This document shows positions 49,927 to 63,253 of a DNA stretch of 64,000 nucleotides, in pieces; position 1 is the first letter of the stretch, and each line of letters opens with the position of its first letter. The notes below the pieces were generated by a model. The model worked only from the letters and a program-made list of their open reading frames with translations, was not told the origin of the DNA and did not search any database. Source of the stretch: Ficedula albicollis (Eukaryota; Chordata; Aves; Passeriformes; Muscicapidae); contig NC_021685.1 in NCBI RefSeq assembly GCF_000247815.1, positions 15,136,318-15,200,317 on the forward strand, written 5' to 3'. The position numbers and the translations under genes were made by a program.

Positions 49927-50509
49927 TTCTAAGCTAAGACAAAAGTAGGTAACTTGAACATTGTTGTCTTGGTCTTTCAGTTGCAAAAAGAGTTTCAGTT
50001 TTGCATCTGAAGAGCACGGCAGTGACTGATCTTTCTGGCTGTGGTCTGTTTTGCAGTGTGAGTTCCAGGCAGGACCAGCAGAGTTTTCAATACTCCCCTG
50101 CCTTTTCCAGCTCACTGACAGCCCAGGAGCTTGTGATTTTCAGTCCCTCTCCAATGGATTCACACACAGTTAATTACAAAGGGCCATTTTCCTGGATTAC
50201 AGCCAGAGTTTAAAGCTTTCTGAAGACCACTTTTCTGCAGGTATCTGAACTTCTTGCTCCCCAAAGCTGAGAACTGTGAAGTTTGCTGTTCATGCACAGA
50301 GCATATGGTGGCAGTGCCAATTTCTATAGGAGCAGCTTACAAGAACCCTGGTGTGGAAGATCAGTCATTTGGAGTGAAATGTTAATTAAATGTCTTACAC
50401 TATGGAGTCCTACTTTTTCTAATGATGGTGCTGATTTAGGTACAAATTAAAATAAAGCTGCTGCCTGCAGCAGCACTTACCAACTACGTCCCTGCATTAT
50501 CTTTCAGAC
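49927..50509. other. Unique noncoding sequence
   Basis: Nothing recognised. Confidence 0.5.
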
Positions 50510-50705
50510 ATTCTGGAGTCAGATTCTTCTATTCAGCTAGATCTATTTTTTTCAATTTTCCAGTAAAAGGTTGTCTTTGAGTTTGAAATATTCCCACTCT
50601 GTGAGGAATTCTGGAGTCAGATTCTTCTATTCAGCTAGACCTATTTTTTTCAATTTTCCAGTAAAAGGTTGCCTTTGAGTTTGAAATATTCTCACTCTGT
50701 GAGGC
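50510..50705. repeat. 98-bp direct tandem duplication (2 copies)
   Basis: Unit 50510-50607 begins ATTCTGGAGTCAGATTCTTC. It is repeated at 50608-50705 with about three substitutions (gatct/gacct, ttgtc/ttgcc, ttccc/ttctc), all transitions. Confidence 0.94.
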
Positions 50706-53700
50706 AACTTTGGTCAGGCAGAAACACCACCATAGAGGCATCTTGTGTCAGCAAAACACCACCTGTAGTATGAATCAAGGACAGTACATGCTTAAAACCC
50801 TTTAAAATATAATTTTTGTCTTGAAAACAGAAGAAAATAATAATAGATTCATATTCAGTTGTATTTAATTTCATAATAACTGTTTGGGATATAGAAGACC
50901 AAACTGGCTATTCCCAGACCAGAGGGTGTTTCATTAGCACCTGAAAAGTCTCTGCAGTGGGAACAAACAATTAGCAGAGAGAGGCAGAAAGCAGATTTTC
51001 CCAGGGTAAACTGTTCCCCACTGGAGTGTAATCCTTGAATAAACTTATGATCTTGGTGTAAGTCAATGCTGCTACTATCAAGCTACGAATTATGAATTCT
51101 CAGAAGATCCATGTCTTGAACTTCTCCACTCTAAATCAGTCCCTGATATTCCATTTTTCCCAATTAATTAATAATCAGGAGACTCTAGGAGAAGAATACA
51201 TTACAGAAAGTCTGCAAATGAGATCAGATGCTTTTCCTAAATTAATTCACTAATAAATTTGAAATAATTTTTTTTCAAAAGAAAGAAAAAGGTGTCCTAG
51301 TTTTCTGTCTTAAGGAAACTAAAAATAAAGAGAAAATAGAAAAACATCATGAGTTTTAAAATGAAACATTGCAAATTTTTCTTCAGAGGAAAATTGAAAT
51401 GTACTTGAAAATTTGGGGTTATTTTTTAGTGCTGTAGTGCTTCAGAACAGATAAAAATGTGTATAGAAAATGTTTAATAGTCACACTTATTGGAGGTCTA
51501 AAGTTACACACTGTATAAAAGAATCTACTCTAAATAGTTCCCAGGCAGAGACTATACTTATTTACACTTTATATTTTGCTATCAATATAATTTACACAAT
51601 TTCAGCTTGAATAATCATAAGGAAAAAAAAATTCATCTTTGGGATTTGGACAAATTACTTCATTACAAAAGTTGGAAAATATTACCTCTTCGCTTTTAGA
51701 AAATGTGTTTATTTGTTGTTCTTTAAAAATTGCATGTTTAAAGACTAGGAGGTTTTTTGTTTCACAACTGTTTAGAGTCCCCACAGCTTTACAACTCTTA
51801 CTCTTAAATTTCTGAACAGCTGTTGTGGTGGGAGAACTAGGAAAGAATTACAGTTTGGGGATTGATAATTAAGTTGTGCAACTGAATAGGTTTTGTATTT
51901 CTTTATTTCTCCGGTCTAGGCAACTTTTAGTATTTCAGAAGTTTCTAACAAAATTGACTTGTATGTAGGGTAGAGAGAAATGGAACGTACCAGCTGCCTG
52001 CCTTCTTTTCTCTGGCACAGTTGCTGCTGTCCTGAAAGAGGTAAAACCCTCAGAGCAGGGAAACAAGGTGTGCATTTCCCTTTTCAGAAAATGGAAACTT
52101 GGAGCTTCATGAGTGCAGCTGAAATGGAGAGGGGTAAATGAATTTCTAAGTATGTTGACTTTTAACTAGAATACTAGCTATATCTGCCATGTTTACCCCT
52201 CATGTTTTGTTTTGTGTGAATGCTTCTTAAATGCAGTTTTTTTGTTTAGTACTGATATTTGTACAATCAAAACCCGATTTTAACAACTAGAAATAGTTTG
52301 CAAAGTTCAAATCAAACAATCAGGAACAGAATTAATCTAATCTGAGTTTGAAAGATTAGGCAAAGACTGAGCACTTTGAATAGACCAAAACACTTTTTGA
52401 GAGTTCTCTGTAGGCTGCAATGCATAGCTTGTAATGGATTGATAAATATAGATAGTTTTGAGCGAGAAAAAGGGTAAATCAAATTAATTGTCACCACAAT
52501 GTTTATGTGTGGCTGTTCTGTTCATATTGTAAGTATGGAATTAATTTTATTAATAAGGAAAGAGGTGTATTTAGGGAAAGATGTTTTAATTTTTTTCAGT
52601 TTTGATTTTTAGCTATTGCTCCATCAAGATTATAGAAGCTAAGGGAAAAATGCTGTTGTGATTTTAGTAAATTAACTTTTTTAAGAGTTCAAAGCAATCC
52701 ACTGATGTGCAATACATGCAAATTTCTAGGTTACTCAAGAAATTTAGAGAAGTTAAATAGGGAGTAGAATGTTTCCTGATGCCAGAATAAGCAATATGCA
52801 TATTTTAATGTGAGTTTGCTGCTAGAACACTTCTTGTTGGTACTGGATATTTAAAGTTAACAAAAGAATTAATAGTAATGTATAGAATTATTTTCTTGAT
52901 TTATATTTAAAGTGGCAGCTGATACCACTTGGTTGCAAGAGACTCAAAGGTTTAGACCCCTAATGGCAGAGCTGGAGGCTCAAAAAGGAGAAGCAGACAA
53001 AGCATAATCCACTAATGCTCCAAAACAGGAAGTTAGAAAAGGTTTGCAAATTCACATGTTCCTACTAATGGATCAGATTACTGTCCATGCTAAGAACTTT
53101 GAGAGATATATATATGGTCTTTTAGTCTGATTCAAATTATCCCATTGTAAGCTTGGGATGTTTTGGACTGCTGGAGAATGCCCTGAGTGCAGGGTGGTGA
53201 TTCAGGATCCTGTTTCAACCAGAGACATGGACGTACAAAGGCAAGAGGAGTCAGGCCACTCTACATTTATTGCTGCCAAAATACAATATAATGGAGCAAT
53301 GGTTGTGACTTGCTGACATTTTGCTCAAGAGAAAACTGAAATCAAGTATGTCTGTGCTGTTAGAAACTGATGTCAAAACTTCAGGGAGCTGCAGAAGTAC
53401 AATAGGAGAGAATAAAGCAAAACAAAACCACAGTGTGATCTTGGGATCTTTAAAAGTGTCGCTTTCAAAATGATCCTTTGTATTCCTAAAAAGGGAAGCA
53501 GTGTGTGAGACAGTGATGGCTACCAAGGTTTTGTCCTAGCTACAGGAGTTTGTCACCCCAAGCAGGTGGACACCACAGTGCAACATGTTTTCCAGATTCC
53601 TGTGGAAGGAACAGGAGGGAGTGTTCCATGGAATCTCAGGCAGCAGCTATGGTTTATTAAGAAAATACAGCCATGGGGTGCAGTACAATCAAAACAGTCA

Positions 53701-53834
53701 GCCTTGCCACATCTCATCCCCCCTGGAGTTTTGTTTTAAAGTGAAGAAGCAACCTGCAAGACCCACCGCTTGGGAACTGGTGAATTAAATTCACTGCAGG
53801 CAGAAAATGTTGGCTTGTGAAAGCCCAGCTTCTG
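50706..53834. other. Unique AT-rich noncoding stretch
   Basis: No supported feature. A short (AT)n run lies near 53107-53115. About 53500-53800 is GC-richer and may be an unidentified old repeat. Confidence 0.5.
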
Positions 53835-54242
53835 TATTGTGTGGTCACAGCACACGAGTGCCAGTGCTCTGCTGCATCTTCCAAGCCTCAAGGTGATTTT
53901 GAGAAGAAAACAGGGATTTTGGCTGGTATTGTGTGGTCACAGCACACGAGTGCCAGTGCTCTGCTGCATCTTCCAAGCCTCAAGGTGATTTTGAGAAGAA
54001 AACAGGGATTTTAGCTGGTGCACATAGGAATATAACCTGATTGTTTTCCAGGGTTAGTGAGACACTGTGCACATAGGAATATAACCTGATTGTTTTCCAT
54101 GGTTAGTGAGATACTCGCACACGAGTGCCAGTGCTCTGCTGCATCTTCCAAGCCTCAAGGTGATTTTGAGAAGAAAACAGGGATTTTAGCTGGTGCACAT
54201 AGGAATATAACCTGATTGTTTTCCAGGGTTAGTGAGACACTG
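53835..54242. repeat. Nested cluster of direct duplications (92-, 49- and 175-bp periods)
   Basis: Unit A (about 92 bp, TATTGTGTGGTCACAGCAC...) occurs at 53835-53926 and 53927-54018. Unit B (49 bp, GTGCACATAGGAATATAACC...) occurs at 54018-54066 and 54067-54115, the second with substitutions (ccatgg for ccaggg, gatact for gacact). A joined A-plus-B copy lacking the start of A then occurs from 54117 to about 54242, offset 175 from its parent. The order is A-A-B-B'-A'-B. Stepwise unmerged joins explain this better than a regular minisatellite. Confidence 0.93.
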
Positions 54243-54244
54243 TT

Positions 54245-54661
54245 ATGGCTCTGCTCTGGCCTGGGGAGCATGCAGGGCTGCAATGCACGGTCAGCAGGTT
54301 TGGTGTCCTGCTGGAAGGGGGGACCCTTGGGTTGCCATGCACTGACAGGGCTCTGCTGGGTCTAAGAGATGGGGCAGGTGCTCATGGTTTGGGAGTTCAT
54401 CAGTTGAGTGCAAGGCTCTGTATCACGGTGCCATTAAGATGCTTCCTCCCCAGATTTGCACATTCAGACATTGAAGTCCTAATGCACTTTTATCCACCAG
54501 AAAACCCCTCTTCTCCACTCCTGCAAAATTTGATAGAGTTCTGTATGACTTTCTATGAGGAGTCCCAGGGAAAATTACAGGAACTGCAGAATTTGTTAAA
54601 AACAACTAATTTATTCAGGAGTATTTGCAGAAAATATTTACTGATCCTCTGTGAGGGATAG
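54245..54661 (+). other. Unrecognised 138-codon open frame, exon-like second half
   Basis: The frame begins at an ATG at the edge of the duplication cluster and ends at TAG (54659-54661). Its first half is GC-rich and low in character. From 54454, just after a pyrimidine-rich CTTCCTCCCCAG acceptor-like site, it reads as a more protein-like stretch with an amphipathic run rich in Leu, Glu and Gln and the motif FYPPENPSSP. I do not recognise any family. It may be an exon, an old pseudogene fragment or chance. No donor site or partner exon was identified. Confidence 0.15.
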
Positions 54662-56704
54662 TGAGATTTTCCACATATTTCTTATTAAACTGAAAACTTC
54701 TATGTTTGCATAATAGACTGCTTTGCTTGCTTGGTTGCATACTCGTTTTGTTCTTCCTAATTATTTCTATTTCTTATGCAAGAATCCTTTTCACCTTCTC
54801 TTTGCTCTAAGCAGTTTGTTGTTGTTCACAGTTGTATTTTCCCTGACAGCTTGCTTTGCTGTGTTTTCAGTGCACAAAGAGCAAAACATACACTTCAGTC
54901 TCAATGGCTTTCATTTTAGATTAGGAAAGCTGAAATACACAGCGAGAACAAATATGAAATTTCATGAGAGAGAAAGCAAAGAATCTATAAGATCTGCAGT
55001 TTAGAAAACTCTGTAAACCTTTTATGTTTAATCCTATTATAATGCTGTCACTGGCTGACAGGCAGGTGGGGAGATTTTCCATTTTATGGCATAGAAAGGA
55101 CAGATTTGTGATTAAGGCATAGATTGGGTTTCAAAGGATTCTAGTTCAGTTTACATCTTTTGATATAAACTTTGTACGGGTGTCAGTTTAGACTTCACAT
55201 TGCCTATATCTTTTTTCTTTTTTCCTTTTCTCTGTAAGGATAGCAGTCCTCTGTCTACCTAGATGTCATAGTATCAAAAATGTTGTCTTTTGCAGGGGAG
55301 CTCTAAATTTTGCTGTAATCTGAAATTTAGGCCTCCACTTCAGGGATGCAGTTGTGCATGTGCCTAATCCCTGTGGGAAGTCAGACTAACAGAGTATTCA
55401 GTGTGTCTCCATACACCTGATGCTGAAGAAGGAAGACATATCAGAGAAATTCAATGCACCAAACAATGCAATATGAAATTGCCAAGAGCAATATGAAATA
55501 TTCATAGTACAAACGTTCAGCAAATTTCTGTGCTGGGGGTGTGTTTATTGCTAACCCTGTACCCAGTGTAATTGCTAACCCTGCACATGCAAAAATGAAT
55601 GTTCATCTTTTTGGTGCTGCACAGACAGCACTGGATATGTAAAGGGCAGCTTCAATAGAGTTCGAAATGCATATCAAAATTTTAAAACACTCTTATTGGA
55701 AGCTATTGTTTAATTTACACTTACAGTATTAGTCAAGCAAAGATTTCTACACCAACAGAATAAATGAATTTGTTATGCTTTGTCAAGCAAGACATTTTTT
55801 TTCCAATTAGTGAAACTTGTTTTTTAATTGCACATCAAGAAACCTTATATGGCTCATTGAGAGCCATCTGATGTCCTTTGCTTACCATTTTAATATTTAC
55901 AAGAAAGGTGAATTGTGTCTCTAGGTGTTTTCTCACTTTTTCAACAGTCTGTAAAATAGGTCAAGGAGGAAAAAAAACAACTGAAAGAATGGAAAAAGTG
56001 AGAAGAGGCTTGAACAAATGGCCCTTGCATTTACCACTCCTCCCAATAGCAGTATCATCAAAAAAGTTCTTGTTAGGAATAATTGCTTGGCAGTGTGAGC
56101 CAATTTGTCCTGGTTTGGCTTGCAGATCATGGAGATAGAGCACTATAGGTGGAAATTTCTGTGCAGGTGTCCAGGATTGCTGCAGTCTCTGTCTCCGTGG
56201 GACTTCTGTCATTTTGTCCTAGTCAATGCAGAAACTATCCAGTAGATTTACATTCATTTCCTCCTTTTATTCTTCTTCAAAGACAGCTTTCAGAAATACA
56301 TTTTCTGTTCCTCATTGCCTCCAAATATGTATTTCAGTCTTAAATGGATTAAACTCAAGGGATGGGTGTAGAGTCCACATCCTTGGTTTCTATGGTAGCA
56401 AATAGAGTTTATTCCAAGACTGCCTGCATGAGTTAATGTGAGGTACAATTGTATGGTGATCACCTGGAGGAGGATTCTGGTTTCTTGAAACTGGAAAATC
56501 TTCATTTTATGTTACATTATTAGTCAATGATTAGGGAATCAGTATGGGGACAGAGAAACTAAATCCTGGGGTTTACACAGCCCACAAGTGCCCTGTTCTG
56601 ACATGTGAGATCATATTTGCCTGCTGCTGGCAAGGAACTAAGGTGAATAATTTCATAAGGTTAATAAATAAGCTGAAAGAGCCTGAATGTTGGCTGTAGG
56701 CTTT
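54662..56704. other. Unique AT-rich noncoding sequence
   Basis: No supported feature. ATTGCTAACCCTG occurs twice near 55548 and 55570, a minor short repeat. Confidence 0.5.
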
Positions 56705-56792
56705 GTTAACTTGAGGTAAAGAGACATTTTAGATTCAGAGTAGAAGGAGTTAACTTGAGGTAAAGAGACATTTTAGATTCAAAATAGAAGGA
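56705..56792. repeat. 44-bp direct tandem duplication (2 copies)
   Basis: Unit 56705-56748 begins GTTAACTTGAGGTAAAGAG. It is repeated at 56749-56792 with two substitutions (cagag/caaaa). Confidence 0.92.
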
Positions 56793-57531
56793 ATAATGTG
56801 GTATATCTTTATATGTCATCCCTACAAAAACACCCAAACCGAAAATCCCTTGAGACAAATGGGTCTGCTTCTGTCTGGAGGTGACATTCATAGTGCCTCC
56901 CTCCTTAATGGGGATGGGCAGTTTGCTAGACAGCTTAATAATGCAAAGCAACGCTTCACCTGCTCTCCAGGCAGAGTGAAACTTCACAAAGAACATTTGG
57001 GTGATGCTTATGAATATCATAAAATGGTTCACGTTCTTGTTTTCAATATTTACTGTAAAATATGGTTAAACTGAAGATTACCTATGAAGATGGTGTCCCC
57101 AGCTGGTACTTTAAGCATTTAGTGGTAGAGCAAACATATTAAAGGTATGAGTGAGATACACACTAATGAATGTTATAGACTCTTTATGCACTTTAATATT
57201 TAGATTTATATAAAAAAGCGTTACAAAGAGAGGATGTAGTGATAGCTTTTTAAAATTCTGTGTGCACCTGTCCAACAACCTGAGGAAAAAATGTTTGTTA
57301 ACGTCCCTCTTTGGTTCCTCCACCTTACAAGGTGGGATTGATGGCTCCTTGCTGACATTGGTATGTCACAGGAAGCAGCTCTGTCCTGTGTCAGTTTAAA
57401 GGCCTTTCCCCTGTGTTTTACAACATGCATCAATGAAATGTCAGCTTTTTCTCTGTACAAGACCAGGAGAAAAAGTGCAGATATGAATTCTGAAGCTCCC
57501 ATAGATGACTAAGTCGTAACTTGCCAAGTTG
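56793..57531. other. Unique noncoding sequence
   Basis: Nothing recognised. Confidence 0.5.
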
Positions 57532-57724
57532 CTTTTTTTTTTTTGGTGAACTTCTCTCCTTAGGATTTCACTGTCTAAATATACTAAGGACAAGTGGCAT
57601 GAGATTTATATTTTTTAAAAAATTGTGCACTTTTTTTTTGGTGAACTTCTCTCCTTAGGATTTCACTGTCTAAATATACTAAGGACAAGTGGCATGAGAT
57701 TTATATTTTTTAAAAAATTGTGCA
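57532..57724. repeat. 95-bp direct duplication led by poly-T (2 copies)
   Basis: Each copy is C, a T run, then GGTGAACTTCTCTCCTTAGG and identical sequence to TTGTGCA. The T run is 12 in the first copy and 9 in the second. This parallels the poly-A-led duplication at 11455. Confidence 0.93.
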
Positions 57725-59073
57725 AAGGCTTTTGAAAGAAAATTGGTATCTTGTGCTGAATGAGAGGAAATGAAGTAAAAATGCAGATCTACAGAGCTAA
57801 TTGCAGATGGTAACTTTACTTTCAGGTGGGGATGTATTCATTGCTAGTTGGGACATAACTATCCGTTCTGATTTTTGAATAATAATGTATTCCAAATTAG
57901 TGGGAAAGTGCAAACTTTAGAATGTTATTCTTAAAATGTATCTAATGAGTTTTTAATTTATGGTTTCCATTATTTAACCATATTTTCAGGGGCATAGTTC
58001 TTTTGACTGCTTTTTTTTTTTGCTTTCATTTCCTATGCAATTATTTTAATTTTTTTCTTAATAAATAACATATTCCTTTTGTATTTTAACTCTTTGAAAA
58101 GCATGTTCCTTATAAGTGGTAATATTTGCAGAACATCTTTAGAAACTGTTGCTGTTTAGAATTAAATTCATTCTGTTCTACTGTGACATGAATGATTTTG
58201 ATTAGCATGCTGATTAATATTTTGCCTGCTACCTATGAATTAAACAGAACTTTTCAAGTTAGTTAGATTTTTATTACTAAACCTGAGACAGGGGTACTTT
58301 CCTTTTCTGTTTCAAAATATTCATTGTCTACACTTTCTAGACAACATCAGAATGTCAATCCATTTATTGGAGCTGTGGTAAGTGATTCAGATAGGATAGA
58401 ATTATTTAATTCTACTAGTAATCAAAATGATGTAGGGATCTGGTAGTACTTCTTACAGGAATGGTCATAACTATACCAACAATAATTTACTAAATAACTA
58501 TGGTTTGAATTTTTCTAAGATGATTAGAAAGACAAATAGAGACAAGAAAATAAGCTGCCAATACTTGTCTCTTTCTATACCTAGAAAAGTTAATTGCAAA
58601 GTAATTTAGAGTTTTTATTTTTTTAAAACTTCCTCCCAAATGCTACTTTTTACTTCTATGGTTTTTTTCAGGGTTTTTTTTGGATGACAGGGTAAAATAA
58701 GGGCACCTTTGAAGAGGACCATCTTCTCCTCTTGTACTTTTCCTTTCCAGCATGTACGAATTCAGGAGTACTGAGATCTCATTTCTTCTGTGCCAGGGAG
58801 AGTGGGAGGGAAGGTAGAAGGAGCAATAACAGAGTACTTAGCATTTATTTGGCAAAATCCCCAGAAGAATTTTTACAATTATCTCAGATGTACATGGGAT
58901 GTGAACTTCAGCCTGTTTACATAATCAAAACCCGTGTGTCTGCATTAACTCAGCACTGCTGGCTCTTCCCCTTTGTACAGCTGGGAAAAACATCCTCTGG
59001 AGACCAAGCTGCATGTTCATGCAATGAGCTGATATTCAGCTTATCCCCTAGGAAATCTTATCCCCACAGCAAA
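57725..59073. other. Unique AT-rich noncoding sequence
   Basis: No supported feature. An open frame continues from here into the 60-bp duplication; its first ATG is at 58888. It is unrecognised. Confidence 0.45.
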
Positions 59074-59193
59074 TCTTACTTCAGGTTTGGGATGGATTTT
59101 ATTCTTAAATTCTGCTTTATCTTTAAATTCCCTTCTTACTTCAGGTTTGGGATGGATTTTATTCTTAAATTCTGTTTTATCTTTAAATTCCCT
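59074..59193. repeat. 60-bp direct tandem duplication (2 copies)
   Basis: Unit 59074-59133 begins TCTTACTTCAGGTTTGGGATG. It is repeated at 59134-59193 with one substitution (ctgctt/ctgttt). Because 60 is a multiple of three it lengthens an overlapping frame (58888-59328, 146 codons from its first ATG) by a repeated 20-residue Phe-rich peptide. Confidence 0.93.
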
Positions 59194-60341
59194 GTAAAGG
59201 ACAAAGTCACCAACACAGAAAATAAAAAGTCCATCAGATTATTTTTAAATTTCAGAGATTTCAAACAAGGCCATCCATTTCACTGCTTTACCAGACAGGC
59301 ATCTTGTAGTTTTGTTCACTCTCAATAGCTCTAAGTTATGCAATTACAGAAGAAATGTGTCATTTACACTTGGGCAATGTTTGATCCCAACTGCTGATAC
59401 TAATGCTAATAGAAATTGTCAGAAACAACGTAGGGAAAAGGAAAAAAAACTTCTGGTTAGTGTTATTTCAGGTTTTTTGGTTATTTTTGGTCTTTTTTTT
59501 TTCCTGTCTTTATTTGCAAAACAATATGTGGAAATGAAATGGGGAAAAACCCTTTTATATAAGTACATGACCATTTCTTAAGTGTGTTTTGCAGCAGTTT
59601 AATTTTGTGGAGTGTTTTCATTTTTTAGACTTATTTCTTCTCTATGCCAAATATTTGAGCTGAAGAACAAATGTTTTATCTTCATTCAAACACCACATGT
59701 AATAAACTACCTTCTATCATGCCTGTATGGTCTCTACCAGTGATTCTTTGATGCTGAGAATCTCCCAAGGGCCATCCAGGGTATATTGGCCAGTGTAAAA
59801 ATCTCCAACAGAACTGCTGAAGACTCCTAAGAAACTTGGCAAAGCTGCTGGAACCAGCCAAAAATGTAAGGAAGTGTTACCTGGGGTTTGAAAGAATTAA
59901 TGATGTCTGTTTTGGCATGACCATTGTCTTTGCTTTCCAAAAGTACTTGAGGAGCTTCAGCAGCTGTAGGCAGCATCCTCATGTGCTTGAGGCCAGCTCC
60001 TGCATGAGGAGGGCATGGTTTGGGTGAGATTTGTGCCACATCTGGATGTTGTCAGGGTCTGCAGATGTGCCAGTGTGGGTACTCTGAGCCATTCAGCACA
60101 GAGGGATGGACATTAACAGGAACAGTCATCAGCTCTCCTGAAAGTAAGTAAAATAAAAGTGAGCTTATAGTTGGTTTTTTGTTTCCTGATATCAAGTCCA
60201 TTAATTTTATGATTTCACTTACAGCTTTTTAGAAGTAATAGTTTTCAAATTGCAATAATTTTTCAGGGTTGCAATGGAATCACTGATCTAGGTGAAACTG
60301 TGGGGTGGTGATTTTGGGGACAGAAGCATTTGTGCAAGACA
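59194..60341. other. Unique noncoding sequence
   Basis: Nothing recognised. About 59720-60130 is slightly GC-richer. Confidence 0.5.
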
Positions 60342-60464
60342 GATCCTGAACTGCCAAATCAGCAGGAAGCTGTCACATTCAGGTGAATGTAGCTGAGGGC
60401 AAAGGAATGATCCTGAACTGCCAAATCAGCAGGAAGCTGTCACATTCAGGTGAGGGCAAAGGAA
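60342..60464. repeat. 67/57-bp direct duplication with 10-bp indel
   Basis: Unit 60342-60408 begins GATCCTGAACTGCCAAATC and is repeated at 60409-60464. The second copy lacks the ten bases AATGTAGCTG found after CATTCAGGTG in the first. The rest is identical. Confidence 0.92.
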
Positions 60465-62880
60465 CTGGAAAGAGCACAAGGAGAGTGCTCTCTTCCATAA
60501 GAAACCTCACTGTGGCAGCAGATTAAGAGTTGTGATATAAGTAGAACAAGAATGAGAAGCAGCAAAGCTTTTGAAGTTGGAATAGGTTTGTGACATTGCA
60601 GAAGTGCCAAAACTCTCTGTCTAGTCTTTCCCTTCTAACCCTAAGTGAAGCACTGAAATGAATTCTGGGAGTTTATGGATATGCATTGCTTTGTCAATAT
60701 AAACATGGAGACTTAAAAAAAAAATCTTAGTAAAAGCAAGCTAAATTTGCATGGGATTTTTTTTGTTCTTTAATACAGCAAAGTATCCAGATATGCTAAA
60801 TCCTCTCTAGCAGGTGCAGGGCTGTCTGACTTTCAAGCAGTTTATTGCCTGATTTACTATTTTTAAAGACATTTTGTAAATACATTAGCTGTGTGCTAAT
60901 AATGTCTCTGTGCTTCTGTCTCATTTTAGGAATGAAAGAAGTCTTGATTTGGAGCATTTCTGGGGAAGGTTGGTGGCATTTTAGTGGAGTTTTGGGGTTT
61001 GTTCCTTTATTTTCCTATGGGTAAATTAAGATTAGGCTTCTCACAGCAAAATAACTGAATCTATAGTTATAGAATCTACAGGCTTATAGCATATGCTTGA
61101 AAATTCTAAAGAGAGTGATGGCAGATTAAATCTCATCAGATATAGGTTTCAATATGCCAGTATTAAAAGCATGTTTCTGGTGGAAAGATCAATATTTCTA
61201 ATGTTTTTCATACTGGCTGAATTAAAGCAATATTAATATTTTCTTATTTACTTTTCTCATTTTTATAATCAATATGAATTTTATGTGAATCCAAATGAGA
61301 ATGCCTAATCCCATCTAATATACTGTGGTCTGGGTATTTTCCCCACGAGAAAGACAAACTTTTTTTATGTATTTTTGTGAAATAATTTGACATTCTGGCA
61401 TGAATTATTCAAATTTGTTTTCTGACTTGTAAGCAGGCTTTTAGTTCATGTCTGTTATTCAAGATCTTTTAAAGGTCACCAGCTTTCTCTTACATATTCA
61501 ACAGGTATGTTTTTCATTGTAAATCTTGACTTTAAAAAAAAGCCCCACAGTAATGTGCAAGAAGGAAGTCTAAATCTTTTCATCTACAGAATCCTTATAA
61601 ATAAGGAGGGGAAAGTGCACTGGCTTTTAATTTTTATAAATGGAACAATAGCTCTCTCATGAGTGTAATAAATTGATTTATCTGTGAAGCTTTCCATGAG
61701 ATTTAATTAAATTCTCAGCAAAGCAACTGAAATTTTGTGTAAAAGACAATACTTACTTTTTAAAATATTATTTTGTCCCCTGGGCTGTAATTAGGTTGTG
61801 TTTAGATGGATTCTTCATACTTTACTTTTCTTCTTTTCTTCACTTTTACTACTGGGTTCTGCCTTAGTTTAAAATAACAGGCTTTAGTCCCTCAACTGCA
61901 GAAGCCCCACAACCTTTATTTTTCATGAGGACCTCATCTTGTAGCTGCTAATTTCCAAATAACATTAACTTCCTACCATGGCATCGCCGAAATCTGATCC
62001 TTCACGCATGTAGATGAAGCCTGAATCCCAAAGGTACTCTATTAAAAGTTCAGAGAGCTGCAACCTTCATTATTTTAGCCTTGAAAATTATTTTCTCTAG
62101 ATCATTTTGCCTCTAATTTGCCTGCTTAGCTTGTTGTTCTGGCCTGCCACTTTAGTCCCTTAATGTACAAATTCTTTTTCCTGCTTGTCTAATTCAGTTC
62201 TCAGCTGCAGCCTGGATAGAGCAGATCAGCTTAATATCGACTTCAGCCTCTGTGTCACATCCAAACCTCAGTTTCTCTCCTCAATTACCAAATTCTCCCA
62301 TAAATTCTTTTTCCACATTGTCCTGCCTTTTGCTCTGAAGCATGAGAAACTCTTCAGCAAACCTGGAAAAGTCCTTGCTTATCGACTTCCAATCCTTTTT
62401 TGCAGCTCATCCCTACCATGGTCCTAAAAACCCCAGATTTGGTGGTAAGGCAGATAATCCAAAACTGTATTTTCCAAAATATTTTTTGTTCCCTTTACAA
62501 AAATGCTATCCCACTAAAATTTGTGCAACTAACAAAGCTTTCTTGTTCCTTTTCTGACATTATTCATTTGCCTAATTATTTTATAAGTATACTTTTTTCT
62601 TCTTCTGCATGTTTTAGTACTGAAGGGCTTTGGGGGCACAGGTGGAAGGGGTTCTAAATATTTGGGTCTCCAATAGTTGTTGCAATAGCTGTGTCATTGG
62701 AACTGACACACATTGTTATTGGGCCAGTCCAGCCATGTTATAGCATGTGACATACATGATTTATGTAACTGTGGGAAAATAAGGAGGAAATGAGATGGAG
62801 TGGATTTTAAAAGAGACTCCTTGTTCCCCTTTCAGTGTGTGTGGTTTTCTTTAGCTTTTTTATTTTTTTTTTTAGCTTTT
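60465..62880. other. Unique AT-rich noncoding stretch
   Basis: No supported gene. Overlapping + strand frames at 62185-62657 are unrecognised. The stretch ends in a T-rich run leading directly into adapter sequence. Confidence 0.5.
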
Positions 62881-63233
<353 letters not shown>

Positions 63234-63253
63234 TTTTTTTTTTTTTTTTTTTT
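63234..63253. repeat. Poly-T run (20 bases)
   Basis: Follows the poly-C directly. It may be the native homopolymer at which reverse-strand sequencing failed. Confidence 0.9.

Noticed and set aside
53835..54242. CRISPR-like array or regulated minisatellite
   Set aside because: Units are contiguous with no variable spacers, the unit order is irregular, and the window is vertebrate DNA.
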